Source: Verrucomicrobiia bacterium
GTDB taxonomy: Bacteria; Verrucomicrobiota; Verrucomicrobiia; Palsa-1439
Direction: 5' to 3'
Length of the DNA stretch: 64,000 bases
Assembly (NCBI GenBank): GCA_035577545.1
Contig: DATLVI010000017.1
Location: forward strand, 116,640-180,639
Below are positions 1 to 11,165 of this stretch, one piece after another. The notes under the pieces were generated by a model. The model worked only from the letters and a program-made list of their open reading frames with translations, was not told the DNA's origin and searched no databases. The position numbers and the translations under genes were made by a program. Each line of letters opens with the position of its first letter. The stretch's first letter is position 1.

Positions 1-1367
1 TGGTCCGCAGTCGTGACGACATGGTGGGCATCGAAACGTCCATCATCATGCACCCAAAGGTGTGGGAAGCTTCCGGCCACGTAGGCGGGTTCACCGACCC
101 GATGGTGGACTGCAAAACTTCCAAACAACGTTTCCGCGCCGATGAAATTTGGTTCTCTCCCGTGGTCGTCGACGGCAAGATCGTCGGATACGTGAGCATG
201 TTGGAAACCGAGCGGACCACCGAGGAGTTGCAAGAGAAGGCCGAGACATTCAAGCGCAAGAAGGCCATCCAGGGGAAGCTGGAACCGGTCCAACCGCGCG
301 ATTTCACGCAGGCCACGCCCGAGGAAATCCCGCTGGTGCCGTCGCCCGCCACCGGCGAGCCCGGCAGTCTCACTCCCGCGCGCAATTTCAACATGATGTT
401 CGAGACGCATGTGGGCGCGTTGCGCGAAGAATCCGAAAAGACCTATCTGCGGCCCGAGACGGCGCAGGGCATGTTTGCCGATTTCAAGGCCGTGCTCGAT
501 ACGGGACGCGTCAAAATCCCATTCGGCATCGCGCAGATTGGGAAATCGTTCCGCAACGAAATCACACCGCGCAATTTTATCTTCCGTAGTCGCGAGTTCG
601 AGCAGATGGAGATGGAATTCTTTATCAGCGACGACGACGACTGGGAGAAATGGCATCGGTACTGGATCGACTGGTGCCGCAACTGGCTGCTTTCCGTCGG
701 GCTCCCGGCCTCGCATCTTTCCGAATACAACCACGCCAAAGAGAAGCTCGCCTTTTACTCGAAGGGCACGACCGACATCATGTTCCGCTATCCGTTCGGC
801 GTGCAGGAATTGTGGGGCATTGCCGCCCGCGGTTGTTACGACCTCTCCCAGCACGCCAAATTCAGTGGTGCTTCGATGGAATACTTTGACGAGGAGAAGA
901 AGCGCAAGTACGTGCCGCACGTCATCGAGCCAGCCGTCGGCGTGGACCGTATCATGCTCGCCATCCTGGTCAGCGCGTACGCCGAGGAAACTACGACCGA
1001 TGAGAAGGGCCAGTCGGAGACCCGCGTCGTTATGCGTTTTGCGCCACGTATCGCACCCATCAAGGTCGCGGTGTTTCCGCTGTTGCGGAACAAACCGCCA
1101 CTCGTGGAAAAAGCCAGGGAAGTCTACAAACTCCTCCAACCGCACTTCACCACCGAGTGGGACGACCGCGGCAACATCGGCAAACGCTACCGTTATCAGG
1201 ACGAACAAGGCACCCCGTGGTGCGTGACGATCGACTTCGACACGCTCGGCGAGAAGGGCCCCGAACTTCAGAACACCGTCACTTTGCGGGACCGTGACAC
1301 CATGAAGCAGGAACGAATTAAGATCGCCGACCTCGTGCCGCTGATTTCGCAGAAGTTGCGTGGCTGA
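1..1367 (+). CDS. glyS: Glycyl-tRNA synthetase, single-chain class II type (5' end outside window)
   Basis: Charges tRNA-Gly with glycine in the cytoplasm. The reading frame is open from the first bases (codons before the first in-window ATG at 21 read VRSRDD, matching the family's conserved RDDMVG stretch), so the true start lies upstream and about 454 residues are visible. Class II motif 2 is seen as SFRNEITPR, motif 3 as AVGVDRIMLAIL, and the ending is a HGTP-type anticodon-binding domain (from about RIAPIKVAVFPLL) finishing with TVTLRDRDTMKQERI. This is the eukaryotic/Bacillus-type single-chain enzyme, not the GlyQ/GlyS heterotetramer. It converges with the 2H phosphoesterase gene 8 bp downstream. 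Confidence 0.97.
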   Translation, partial: VRSRDDMVGIETSIIMHPKVWEASGHVGGFTDPMVDCKTSKQRFRADEIWFSPVVVDGKIVGYVSMLETERTTEELQEKAETFKRKKAIQGKLEPVQPRDFTQATPEEIPLVPSPATGEPGSLTPARNFNMMFETHVGALREESEKTYLRPETAQGMFADFKAVLDTGRVKIPFGIAQIGKSFRNEITPRNFIFRSREFEQMEMEFFISDDDDWEKWHRYWIDWCRNWLLSVGLPASHLSEYNHAKEKLAFYSKGTTDIMFRYPFGVQELWGIAARGCYDLSQHAKFSGASMEYFDEEKKRKYVPHVIEPAVGVDRIMLAILVSAYAEETTTDEKGQSETRVVMRFAPRIAPIKVAVFPLLRNKPPLVEKAREVYKLLQPHFTTEWDDRGNIGKRYRYQDEQGTPWCVTIDFDTLGEKGPELQNTVTLRDRDTMKQERIKIADLVPLISQKLRG

Positions 1368-1375
1368 CTCAAAAC

Positions 1376-1927
1376 TTAACTGCAGTCGCGCGGATCTCCC
1401 CCAAGTTCACACATCAGCACCTCCCGATGCTTCGGGATTTCTACCAAACCGATCTCTTTCACCTGAGCAATGATCGGAAGCATGGATCGGGAGCACACTT
1501 CAACTGCCGAGGGAATCGTAGCCATTGAAAGGCCGTAAGCCAGTGTGCAATGCGGGACCCAGTTTCCCGGAAGATAGTACGGACGGATGCCCATCATCAG
1601 GGGGGCGAAATGCCTCGTGAACTCTCCATGGACGGAAAGCAGTTGCCCGGTGACGACTGCGCCGAAGTACACCACTCCCTCCGGCCGGGGAAACACGCCC
1701 AGGTAATCGAACTTGATTGAGAATACGCCGCGCTTTTCGGCAAACAAACGAAGCTCATTCTCAAACTGTGGTGAAGTGTATCCCTCGAACACGCCCAAAG
1801 TGACATGGGGTCGATACCCACCGTCGATCATGGACGAAGTAAGCTTCGCCTGCGCCAGATCGTTCCATATTTCCCGCACGCGCTTGTCGGCGCTCTCATC
1901 GCAAAACATTTCCACAGCAAAGGGCAT
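1376..1927 (-). CDS. 2H phosphoesterase (2'-5' RNA ligase/LigT-like) superfamily protein
   Basis: 183 residues with the two HxTx motifs that define the 2H superfamily: HVTL in RPHVTLGVFEGY (about residue 41) and HCTL in WVPHCTLAYGL (about residue 125). Relatives hydrolyse or form 2'-5' phosphodiester or cyclic phosphate bonds in RNA or nucleotides. The actual substrate cannot be read from the sequence. The gene stands alone, convergent with glyS and divergent from the antiporter gene, with about 100 bp between the two starts that must hold both promoters. No Shine-Dalgarno sequence is obvious before the ATG. Confidence 0.8.
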   Translation of the reverse strand: MPFAVEMFCDESADKRVREIWNDLAQAKLTSSMIDGGYRPHVTLGVFEGYTSPQFENELRLFAEKRGVFSIKFDYLGVFPRPEGVVYFGAVVTGQLLSVHGEFTRHFAPLMMGIRPYYLPGNWVPHCTLAYGLSMATIPSAVEVCSRSMLPIIAQVKEIGLVEIPKHREVLMCELGGDPRDCS

Positions 1928-2031
1928 GCTTCATCATGAGAACAGAACCGGGTATTTGTCGCAAGGCTTCTTCTTTTCAATTCCCCGCCTGACGGCTGAT
2001 CAGTAGTATGTTTCGCGACGATGACCGGTTC

Positions 2032-3231
2032 ATGCATTACGAAACGGCACTGATCGAGACGCTGGCCATCAGCCTGGCTTTTGCGTTTGTCGGCGGCTTT
2101 CTCGCCGCCCGCTTGCGCCTGCCACCGCTGGTGGGCTACCTGCTGGCGGGGATCGCCGTTGGCCCGTTTACGCCCGGGTTTGTGGTCGATGTCAAGCTGG
2201 CGCCGCAACTGGCCGAGGTCGGGGTCATCCTGCTCATGTTCGGTGTGGGCATGCATTTTTCCGTTCACGACCTGCTGGCGGTGCGCGCCATCGCCATACC
2301 GGGCGCGCTGACGCAGATAGCAATCGCGACGGCGCTGGGTGCCGGGGTCGCTCTCGTATGGGGCTGGACAATCGGAGCCGGATTGGTGTTCGGGCTGGCG
2401 CTGTCGGTTGCGAGTACGGTTGTCCTGTTGCGCCAGCTTGAAGCCCAGGGCAATTTGAAGTCACGTGACGGCCAGATTGCCGTCGGCTGGTTGGTGGTTG
2501 AGGATTTGGCGATGGTCCTGACGTTGGTCCTGCTGCCGGCCCTCGCGGGCGCGCTTGGTGGAGATCCTGCGGATACGGGCCATGGTGATGCGCCCGCCAA
2601 TCTGTGGGTAGCACTCGGACTGACACTTGGCCGGGTCGCGTTATTTGTTCTTCTCATCCTGCTGCTGGGACCGCGCGTGGTGCCGTGGTTGTTGAAACAA
2701 GTGGAACGTACCGGATCGCGCGAGTTGTTCACGCTGGCCGTGATCGCGCTGGCTCTCGGTGTGGCGTTTGGTTCGGCGGAGCTTTTCGGTGTCTCGTTCG
2801 CACTCGGGGCGTTCTTTGCTGGAATGGTGATCAACGAATCCGATCTGAGCCATCGCGCTGCGGCCGACCTGCAGCCGTTACAGGACGCGTTTGCCGCGCT
2901 CTTTTTCGTGGCGGTCGGAATGCTTTTCGACCCGACCATCCTGTTGCGTGAACCGCTGCGTGTGCTCGTCGTGGTGGCGATCATTGTTGTCGGCAAATTT
3001 CTCGCCGCGCTGGGGATCGTGGTCGCATTGCGCCATCCGCTAGGTACGGCCCTCACGGTATCGGCCGCGCTGGCACAAATCGGGGAATTTTCCTTTATCC
3101 TGGTTGGAATGGGGATCAGCCTTGGCCTGCTGCCGGGTGAAGGGCGGGATTTGGTGTTGGCGGGGGCATTGTTGTCGATCACGTTGAATCCCTTGGTGTT
3201 CCGCGTTGTTTCCAAACTCAAACCGGCCTAG
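2032..3231 (+). CDS. CPA2-family cation:proton antiporter (YbaL/Kef-like membrane domain only)
   Basis: Polytopic inner-membrane protein, about 399 residues, predicted to exchange K+ or Na+ for protons. The N-terminus (MHYETALIETLAISL, then LPPLVGYLLAGIAVGPFTPGF) aligns closely with remembered E. coli YbaL, which favours the second ATG at 2032 over one 24 bp upstream. Core motifs include GVILLMFGVGMHFS, GWLVVEDLAMVLTLV and SFALGAFFAGMVINESDLSHRA. YbaL continues into a cytoplasmic NAD-binding RCK/TrkA-N domain; this protein stops right after the last membrane segments (LNPLVFRVVSKLKPA), and no RCK fragment is seen in the 75 bp before rpmB. Gating would therefore differ from YbaL or need a separate partner. 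Confidence 0.88.
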   Translation: MHYETALIETLAISLAFAFVGGFLAARLRLPPLVGYLLAGIAVGPFTPGFVVDVKLAPQLAEVGVILLMFGVGMHFSVHDLLAVRAIAIPGALTQIAIATALGAGVALVWGWTIGAGLVFGLALSVASTVVLLRQLEAQGNLKSRDGQIAVGWLVVEDLAMVLTLVLLPALAGALGGDPADTGHGDAPANLWVALGLTLGRVALFVLLILLLGPRVVPWLLKQVERTGSRELFTLAVIALALGVAFGSAELFGVSFALGAFFAGMVINESDLSHRAAADLQPLQDAFAALFFVAVGMLFDPTILLREPLRVLVVVAIIVVGKFLAALGIVVALRHPLGTALTVSAALAQIGEFSFILVGMGISLGLLPGEGRDLVLAGALLSITLNPLVFRVVSKLKPA

Positions 3232-3306
3232 CGCAGAATCCCCTTGCGGTCACGGCCTTCTTTGGTTATCGTTTGCGGCTCTCACAGGAATATGGAGTAA
3301 ATTACT

Positions 3307-3558
3307 ATGTCTCGACGTTGCGAAATTTGTGGCAAGGGTCAGGTCCGCGGCAATCACATCCTCCGCCGTGGTCAGGCGAAGAAAACCGGCGGTATCGGTC
3401 AGCACGTGACGGCGGTCACGCCGAGGATCTTCAAGCCGAATGTCCAGGTAGTTCACGCCGTTATCGATGGCGTGAATCGCCGGGTCAAAGCCTGCGCCAA
3501 CTGCATTAAGAGCGGTCGGGTGGTCCGGAAGAGTCCCCGCGTGCTCCAGGCGGCGTAG
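3307..3558 (+). CDS. rpmB: 50S ribosomal protein L28, zinc-binding (C+) form
   Basis: 83 residues, normal length for bL28. It keeps four cysteines as two CxxC pairs (Cys5/Cys8 in CEICGKG and Cys63/Cys66 in CANCIKSG), the arrangement of zinc-ribbon L28 proteins. The fold's conserved NHILRR-like and VNRRVKACANC segments are present. It is a single-gene plus-strand unit between the antiporter and the convergent recJ, and ends 9 bp before a perfect hairpin. Confidence 0.97.
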   Translation: MSRRCEICGKGQVRGNHILRRGQAKKTGGIGQHVTAVTPRIFKPNVQVVHAVIDGVNRRVKACANCIKSGRVVRKSPRVLQAA

Positions 3559-3566
3559 TTCGTTTC

Positions 3567-3585
3567 GGCGCTTCACAGAAGCGCC
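3567..3585. terminator. Hairpin between convergent rpmB and recJ (probable bidirectional terminator; core of a dispersed repeat)
   Basis: Perfect 8-bp stem GGCGCTTC / GAAGCGCC with an ACA loop, placed between the stop of rpmB (3558) and the stop of recJ (3587). There is no U-tract on either side, so a classical intrinsic terminator is only inferred from position. The same core recurs at 18820 and 59030 (see the repeat entries). Confidence 0.55.
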
Positions 3586-3590
3586 TCTAC
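3568..3590 (+). repeat. 23-bp palindromic repeat, copy 1 of 3
   Basis: Reads GCGCTTCACAGAAGCGC, then CT, then CTAC. It aligns without gaps to 18820-18842 and 59030-59052; 18 of 23 positions are identical in all three, and all three lie in the same orientation. The copy runs over the stop codon of recJ on the minus strand (TAG lies inside the CTAC end). Confidence 0.6.
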
Positions 3591-5269
3591 ACCGCGCCCC
3601 GAATATCCCGCACTTTCAACTGGACGCTTTCCCGTCCACCGTACTCATTCAGTTCGGGCGTGAACGCGACATCAAACGCGCCTTCGGGAAACTCGAAGTC
3701 GCCCCTGCCCCACCAGATCGCTTGAGCAGTTGTATCGCCGTCCGTCACGCTGAAGCGAAGGTGATTCTTGCCAACGATGCGGGGCTTGCCGCGCAGGTGT
3801 ACTCCTTCCACGGCGAACAAGGGTGTTGGGTTTTCCGTTCCACACGGCTCCAGTCGCTCCAGTTGCTCGAAAAAATCCGCGTCCAGATCATCAAGCTTGA
3901 GCTGCGCGTCAATCTGCACCTGCGGCAGCAGATCCTCGTCCTTGAGCATTCTCCCGGCAAATTCGTTCAAGGTCTCGCGCAATTCGTCCACCTTGCCGGC
4001 CTTCACACTCAGTCCCGCTGCCATCTCGTGGCCGCCAAATTTTTCCAACAGCGGCGCGCAATGTTGGAGCGCGCCAACAATCGAGAAGCCGGACACGCTC
4101 CGGCATGATCCCTTCCCCATCCCGTCCTCAATCCCAATCACCACCGTCGGTCGATGGAAGGCCTGCATCACGCGCGAAGCCACGATACCGATGACACCCA
4201 CATGCCAGCCTTCCCTTGCCAGTACGAGTACCCGGTCGCCCGAGTGCACCCGCGCCATGGCAATCGCTTCCTCCGTGATCTGCGCTTCAATGCCCTGGCG
4301 TTTGGCGTTTTGCTCATTGAGCAGCTTCGCCAACTCTGCAGCCCGCGCGGCGTCACTGGTCAACAGCAGTTCCAGCGCGGCCATCGCATCCGCCAAACGC
4401 CCGGAGGCGTTGAGGCGTGGTCCCATCCGAAAACCGATGTGATACGGGCTCACCTTGTCCGGCACGTCCGCAATCTCCATCAACGCGCGTAACCCGATTT
4501 TCTGCGTCTCCGGCAGACGCTCCAGACCCGCCCTCACCAGGATGCGGTTTTCGCCCGTCAACGGCACAATGTCGGCCACAGTCCCGACGGCGACAAGATC
4601 CAAGTGGTCCCGCAGGTCGATCCGCTCCGCCAATCGCTTATCGTGTTTCAAAAGAGCGTGCGCGAGCTTGAACGAAACCCCGACGCTGGCCAGGACGCCC
4701 AACGCTGACCCGGCGATCCGCTTGGGGTTCACCAACGCAATGCATTTGGGCAATTCTCCCGGCGGCTCGTGGTGATCAAGCACAATCGTGTCGACCCCCT
4801 GCTTCTGGAGGTCAGCGATCTCGCGCACGGAACTGGTGCCGCAATCCACCGCGATGAGCAACTGCGGTTTATGCTCCTTGAGGCAACGCGCGATGCCGTC
4901 CGCACTGAGCCCGTAACCTTCTTCCGCGCGCTGTGGCAGGAAATTTGCGACCATCGCTCCCGCCGCCTGCACGACGCGTTGCAGCAAGGCGCTGGAAGTT
5001 ACGCCGTCCACATCGTAGTCGCCATAAATGACGATGCGCTCCTCGTTGGTAATCGCGGCGAGGATGCGGTCGACCGCCGCGGCCATATCTGGCAAATCGA
5101 ATGGATCGCCCAGTTGGCGCAATTGTGGGTTAAGGTAAGATGACGCAGCCTCGGCAGTGCGGTAACCGCGATTGATCAGGACCTGCGTGATGGGCAGCGC
5201 GAGGTGTAATTGGCCAGCGAGCGTTTCCGCCAGCGCTGGTTCGGGGTTGGCAATGACCCAGCGCTTCAT
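3587..5269 (-). CDS. recJ: Single-stranded-DNA-specific 5'-3' exonuclease RecJ
   Basis: 560 residues, typical RecJ length. DHH-phosphoesterase motifs are present: GDYDVDG at about residues 83-89, CGTSS near 143-147 and LDHHEPP at about 164-170. A DHHA1 region (VGVIGIVASRV, later KFGGHEMAAGLS) and a C-terminal OB-like domain follow. The enzyme degrades single-stranded DNA 5'-3' in recombination and mismatch repair using Mn/Mg ions held by the DHH aspartates. It lies 12 bp downstream of secDF and is probably the last gene of the tgt-yajC-secDF-recJ run. Confidence 0.96.
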   Translation of the reverse strand: MKRWVIANPEPALAETLAGQLHLALPITQVLINRGYRTAEAASSYLNPQLRQLGDPFDLPDMAAAVDRILAAITNEERIVIYGDYDVDGVTSSALLQRVVQAAGAMVANFLPQRAEEGYGLSADGIARCLKEHKPQLLIAVDCGTSSVREIADLQKQGVDTIVLDHHEPPGELPKCIALVNPKRIAGSALGVLASVGVSFKLAHALLKHDKRLAERIDLRDHLDLVAVGTVADIVPLTGENRILVRAGLERLPETQKIGLRALMEIADVPDKVSPYHIGFRMGPRLNASGRLADAMAALELLLTSDAARAAELAKLLNEQNAKRQGIEAQITEEAIAMARVHSGDRVLVLAREGWHVGVIGIVASRVMQAFHRPTVVIGIEDGMGKGSCRSVSGFSIVGALQHCAPLLEKFGGHEMAAGLSVKAGKVDELRETLNEFAGRMLKDEDLLPQVQIDAQLKLDDLDADFFEQLERLEPCGTENPTPLFAVEGVHLRGKPRIVGKNHLRFSVTDGDTTAQAIWWGRGDFEFPEGAFDVAFTPELNEYGGRESVQLKVRDIRGAV

Positions 5270-5281
5270 CAGCGGACAGCC

Positions 5282-7570
5282 TTACGCCTTCGCCGGTTCG
5301 GCTTTCTTCATGGCGGCCTTGCTCGTGCGGGTCGCTTCCTTGCGGTGGAACCAGAGCACGACCGGGCTGGCGATGTAGATGGACGAGTAGGTGCCCGTCA
5401 AGACGCCCACGACGAAGCAAAAGGCGAAGTCATTGAGCACGCGACCGCCGAAACCATACAGCGCGACCGAGCAAAGGAATACCGTGCCGGCCGTCAGGAT
5501 TGTTCGCGACAGCGTTTCGTTCACGCTGCGGTTGATCAGGTCAAAGTAGTTGAGCTTGCCGCCCGTGAGTTTCTTGGTTTCGCGAATCCGGTCGAACACG
5601 ACGATGGTGTCGTTGATCGAATAGCCGATCAGGGTCAATACTGCAGCGACGACGGGCATGGAAAACGTGCGATGCGGCCAGGGCCAGAGACAGAACAGGC
5701 CGACGGTCATCAGCACGTCGTGGATCAATGAGACCAGCGCCCCCAATCCGTAGGACAATTCACCGAACCGCAAGGCGATGTAAATCATGATGGCGACGAG
5801 CGAGACCACCACGGCCCAAAGCGCCTGGTTGAGCAGCTCCTTGCCGACGATCGCCCCCACGCGTTCCGTGCTCAGCACCTTGAACTGCGCCTGGGGGTAC
5901 TCATCCTGAAGATGTTTGACCACATCTTCTGTCTTGCCTTCGGGGAGTCGCAATTGCAAGGCTTCCGAGCCGCCCGCCAGATCGCGCTCATACTGGATGT
6001 AGGCCTCGTCGAAATGATTCGCTTCCAGATTGTGCCGGATTTCGTCGACGTTCATCCGTTCTTTGAAGCCCAGCGTTGCCGTGTCGCCGCCCTTGAAATC
6101 GATTCCGTACACCTCGCCGACGCCGACCTTGAGGCCGCCACGATTCACGAACACAACCATGCCGGTGATAATGAGGGCCCAGGAAAGCGCAAAGGCGAGT
6201 TTCCACACACCGAGGAAGTTCACGTGCGGCAGATGGCGAAACACGTGGAGCATCTGGAACGACTTGAGCCAGCCTTTGGCCACCAGCCAGTCAAAGATGA
6301 TCCGCGTCACGAACACGCCCGAGAAAAGGTTGGCCAATAGACCAATGACCAGTGTGACGCCGAAACCCTTGACCGGGCCGCTGCCCATGGAGATCAGGAT
6401 GGCGGCCGTCAGGATCGCGGTAAAGTGCGCGTCGAAAATCACGCGAAAGGCGCGGGAATAGGCCGCGGCGATGGCCGCGCGCAACGGCTTGCCGCTGGCG
6501 AGTTCCTCACGGACGCGCTCATAGATCAGCACGTTGGTGTCCACCGCCATGCCGATGGTCAGCACAATGCCGGCGATACCGGGCAGCGTCAGTGTGAACT
6601 TGAACATGGCCAGCACACCCACCGTGATGAGGATGTTCAGCGCCAGTGCCACGTTCGCGACTACGCCCGCCACGAGATAGTACGCCGCCATGAAAATAAT
6701 CACCGCCGCTGCGCCGATTAGCGCGGCCCGAACGCCACTCCTGACAGAGTCGCGGCCCAGTGTGGGGTCGACGCTGCGGGTTTCGATGACCTTGACAGGC
6801 GCTTCGAGTGGATTTTCCAGTATATTGGCCAACTCCTGCGCCTCACTGAGGCTGAAACTGCCGGTAATTTGCGCGTTGCCGCCCATAATCGCGTCCTGGA
6901 TCGTCGGTGCGGAGTAAAGCTCGCCATCCAACACGATGGCCAGTTGCCGACCGACATTTGCCGAGGTGACCCGGCCGAAAATCGCCGTCCCTTCCGGGTC
7001 GAAGCCCATCGCCACATAGGGCCGCCCGACGTCATCGTACTGGACGAATGCCCGGGCCACGTGCTTGCCGGTCATTTCCGGACGGACCTTCACAAAATAG
7101 ACACGCTTGGTCGGCTGTCCGTTGCGGCTGTCTTCGTGCACCAGTTTCTTGTACCCGACCGGCTCCACGAAGCGCGGATCGGAAAGAGCTTCCGCTGCCA
7201 ACTTTTCGTTGTCCTCATGGACAAGCTGAAACTCGAGGCCGGCCTTGCGTTCGATGGTCTGGCGCGCTTCAACCCGTTTCGCTTCGTCCAAGCCCGGCAA
7301 CTGGGCGAGAATCCGGTCCGGTGGGATTGGCTGGATGACCGGCTCCGCAACGCCGTACCGGTCCAACCGCTTGTGAATGATCTCCACTGCCTGCCCGAGC
7401 GCCGTCGCGCGACCGGTGGAGTCGATCTTGGAGAGGTCCATTTGCAGGAGGAATGACGTGCCGCCCTTGAGGTCCAGTCCCTGCTTGATACCATTTTGAA
7501 AGATCGACCAGATGGCAAGGGCGAGGACGGCGGCGACCAAAGTGGATTTCCAGGGGAATGTCTTGTTCAT
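5282..7570 (-). CDS. secDF: Protein translocase subunit SecDF, SecD and SecF fused
   Basis: 762 residues in one frame. The SecD half (about 1-430) has a first membrane helix at 10-24, the GLDLKGGT signature at 31-38, a large periplasmic region and a helix bundle with the proton-path segment AVDTNVLIYERVREEL (342-357). The SecF half (about 445-745) restarts with a helix, GIDFKGG (489-495), and ends with the equivalent GYSINDTIVVFDRIRE segment. SecDF uses the proton gradient to pull secreted proteins out of SecYEG. Fusion occurs in Bacillus and several other lineages, while E. coli has two genes. yajC lies 11 bp upstream, the usual tgt-yajC-secDF order. Confidence 0.97.
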   Translation of the reverse strand: MNKTFPWKSTLVAAVLALAIWSIFQNGIKQGLDLKGGTSFLLQMDLSKIDSTGRATALGQAVEIIHKRLDRYGVAEPVIQPIPPDRILAQLPGLDEAKRVEARQTIERKAGLEFQLVHEDNEKLAAEALSDPRFVEPVGYKKLVHEDSRNGQPTKRVYFVKVRPEMTGKHVARAFVQYDDVGRPYVAMGFDPEGTAIFGRVTSANVGRQLAIVLDGELYSAPTIQDAIMGGNAQITGSFSLSEAQELANILENPLEAPVKVIETRSVDPTLGRDSVRSGVRAALIGAAAVIIFMAAYYLVAGVVANVALALNILITVGVLAMFKFTLTLPGIAGIVLTIGMAVDTNVLIYERVREELASGKPLRAAIAAAYSRAFRVIFDAHFTAILTAAILISMGSGPVKGFGVTLVIGLLANLFSGVFVTRIIFDWLVAKGWLKSFQMLHVFRHLPHVNFLGVWKLAFALSWALIITGMVVFVNRGGLKVGVGEVYGIDFKGGDTATLGFKERMNVDEIRHNLEANHFDEAYIQYERDLAGGSEALQLRLPEGKTEDVVKHLQDEYPQAQFKVLSTERVGAIVGKELLNQALWAVVVSLVAIMIYIALRFGELSYGLGALVSLIHDVLMTVGLFCLWPWPHRTFSMPVVAAVLTLIGYSINDTIVVFDRIRETKKLTGGKLNYFDLINRSVNETLSRTILTAGTVFLCSVALYGFGGRVLNDFAFCFVVGVLTGTYSSIYIASPVVLWFHRKEATRTSKAAMKKAEPAKA

Positions 7571-7581
7571 GATGGCTTGGG

Positions 7582-9638
<2,057 letters not shown>

Positions 9639-9642
<4 letters not shown>

Positions 9643-10754
9643 TCCGCTTCGCCGGCCGGCTTGCCCAGCATTTTATCGGCAAGTTGATTGGTCACCGAGA
9701 GCGGTACAAAGTTCCGCGCGCCGCGCCGCACCGCGATCAATTCCGCGAGCACGCTGACGGCAATCTCCTCGACTGTCAGCGAGTGGATGGCCAGTCCCAT
9801 GGGGGTGCGAATGCGCCGAAAATCCTCGGCTGTGGCGACGCCTTCCTCGATGAAGCCCTCCATGACCGTGCGCACTTTGCGTTTGCTGCCGATCATGCCG
9901 ATGTAGGCCGCGGGTTTGTGGATAACCTCCTTGAGAATCACCGCGTCGTGTTTGTGTCCGCGGGTGACAATGCATAGGTACGTGTCGGCGTCGACCGGGA
10001 AATCCTTCATTACTTTTTCCGGATCATCGACAATGATTTGCTTCGCGTCCGGGAAGCGTTCTTTGTTCGCGAACGAGGCGCGGTCGTCGACGGCTACCAC
10101 GTCAAAACCGCTCCAAGCGGCGAGTTTGCCGACCGCGCAACCGATGTGGCCCCCGCCGCAAATGACGAGGACGGGATGTGGGAGGATGGGTTCGAGGTAA
10201 ACGGAAAGCGATGATGGCTGAAGAGTGAGAGATAGAGGCTCTGGTTCAGACACTGAAAGTAAAGTGGCGCACTTGGTAGAAAGTTCAGAAAGCAAATCGG
10301 CCGGCAGATCGTCGGCGGCGACGAGTTCGCTACCGGCAAACAGGGCCCGTCTGCCGGCGTGGTCGCCGGTCGTGATGGTGGCCAGTACGCGGCGCTGTCG
10401 CTTTGACGGCTCCGCCAGCAACGCCTGCCAGACTTTGGCGCTACGCGGGTCCGGCTGCACGAACGTCTGTACCGAGCCGCCGCAGATCAGTCCGTCGTCC
10501 CACCCAAAATCGTCATCAAGCACGGCACGAAATGAAAACGACTCGCCAGTTTCGATGGCACGCAGGGCTTTCTGTCGTGTCTCCGCTTCGAGACAGCCGC
10601 CGCCCAGCGTCCCGATGATCCGTCCATCGGGCAGGAAGATGGCCTTAGCCCCGCATTTCTGCGGGGTTGAGCCCTTGGTCTCCACGAGCACCGCAAACGC
10701 CAGCCGCTCCTTGCGTTCCAGAAGCCCGGCCAGTTGCTGGTAAATGGGATCCAC
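9639..10754 (-). CDS. xdhC: XdhC/CoxI family molybdenum hydroxylase maturation protein
   Basis: 371 residues in two domains: an N-terminal XdhC/CoxI domain (VLVETKGSTPQKCGAKA, then GTLGGGCLEAETRQKA) and a C-terminal Rossmann-like domain beginning VLVICGGGHIG at about residue 196 with DDRASFANKERFP and YIGMIGSKRK. XdhC proteins bind the molybdenum cofactor and help insert its sulfurated form into xanthine dehydrogenase-type enzymes. It is coupled to mocA by an ATGA overlap. The gap to the upstream lipoprotein gene is 56 bp. Confidence 0.88.
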
Positions 10755-10810
10755 GCCCTTAGGCTAACGGTAGATGCGAGGTGAATCAAGTCTCGGCAGG
10801 GACGCGATGA

Positions 10811-11149
10811 TTAAAGTTTGGAACTGGCAGAAACCTTTAGATCTGGACCAACGACGACCGACGCTCGATAGCCACCACTTGGCTCTATATAATCCTGCTC
10901 ACCAGAATCGATGTGCTGGCCACTCGCGTCAAATGCCACTCGTATTCCAGAGTCGCCGACAGGATGTACCGTGAGTTTGAAATCGGCGCGCGGAGCGATA
11001 TTACCGATCCGCTCTGAAAATCCAGAACCGGAAACTAGAACATTGCTTAGAGTAACATCCGAAAGGTTGCTGATGGTGATCTGCGGCGCCCTTGAACACC
11101 CTGCCCCCAAGATGAGAACTGCGAGAACAATGCCGCGGGAGTTTCGCAT
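10811..11149 (-). CDS. Small putative lipoprotein of unknown function
   Basis: 112 residues. The N-terminus MRNSRGIVLAVLILGAGCSRAP is a short lipoprotein signal peptide with lipobox LGAGC (14-18), so Cys18 would be acylated. The rest is soluble, beta-rich in appearance (alternating hydrophobics, TISNLSDVTLSNVLVSG), with no family I recognise. It starts 16 bp downstream of the methyltransferase stop and precedes xdhC by 56 bp; co-transcription is possible but a functional link is not evident. Confidence 0.65.
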   Translation of the reverse strand: MRNSRGIVLAVLILGAGCSRAPQITISNLSDVTLSNVLVSGSGFSERIGNIAPRADFKLTVHPVGDSGIRVAFDASGQHIDSGEQDYIEPSGGYRASVVVGPDLKVSASSKL

Positions 11150-11165
11150 AATTGCCTATAGCCTT

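Noticed and set aside
2265..3221. 318-codon minus-strand frame opposite the antiporter gene
   Set aside because: Ser/Thr/Asn/Arg-rich antisense shadow of a membrane protein gene.
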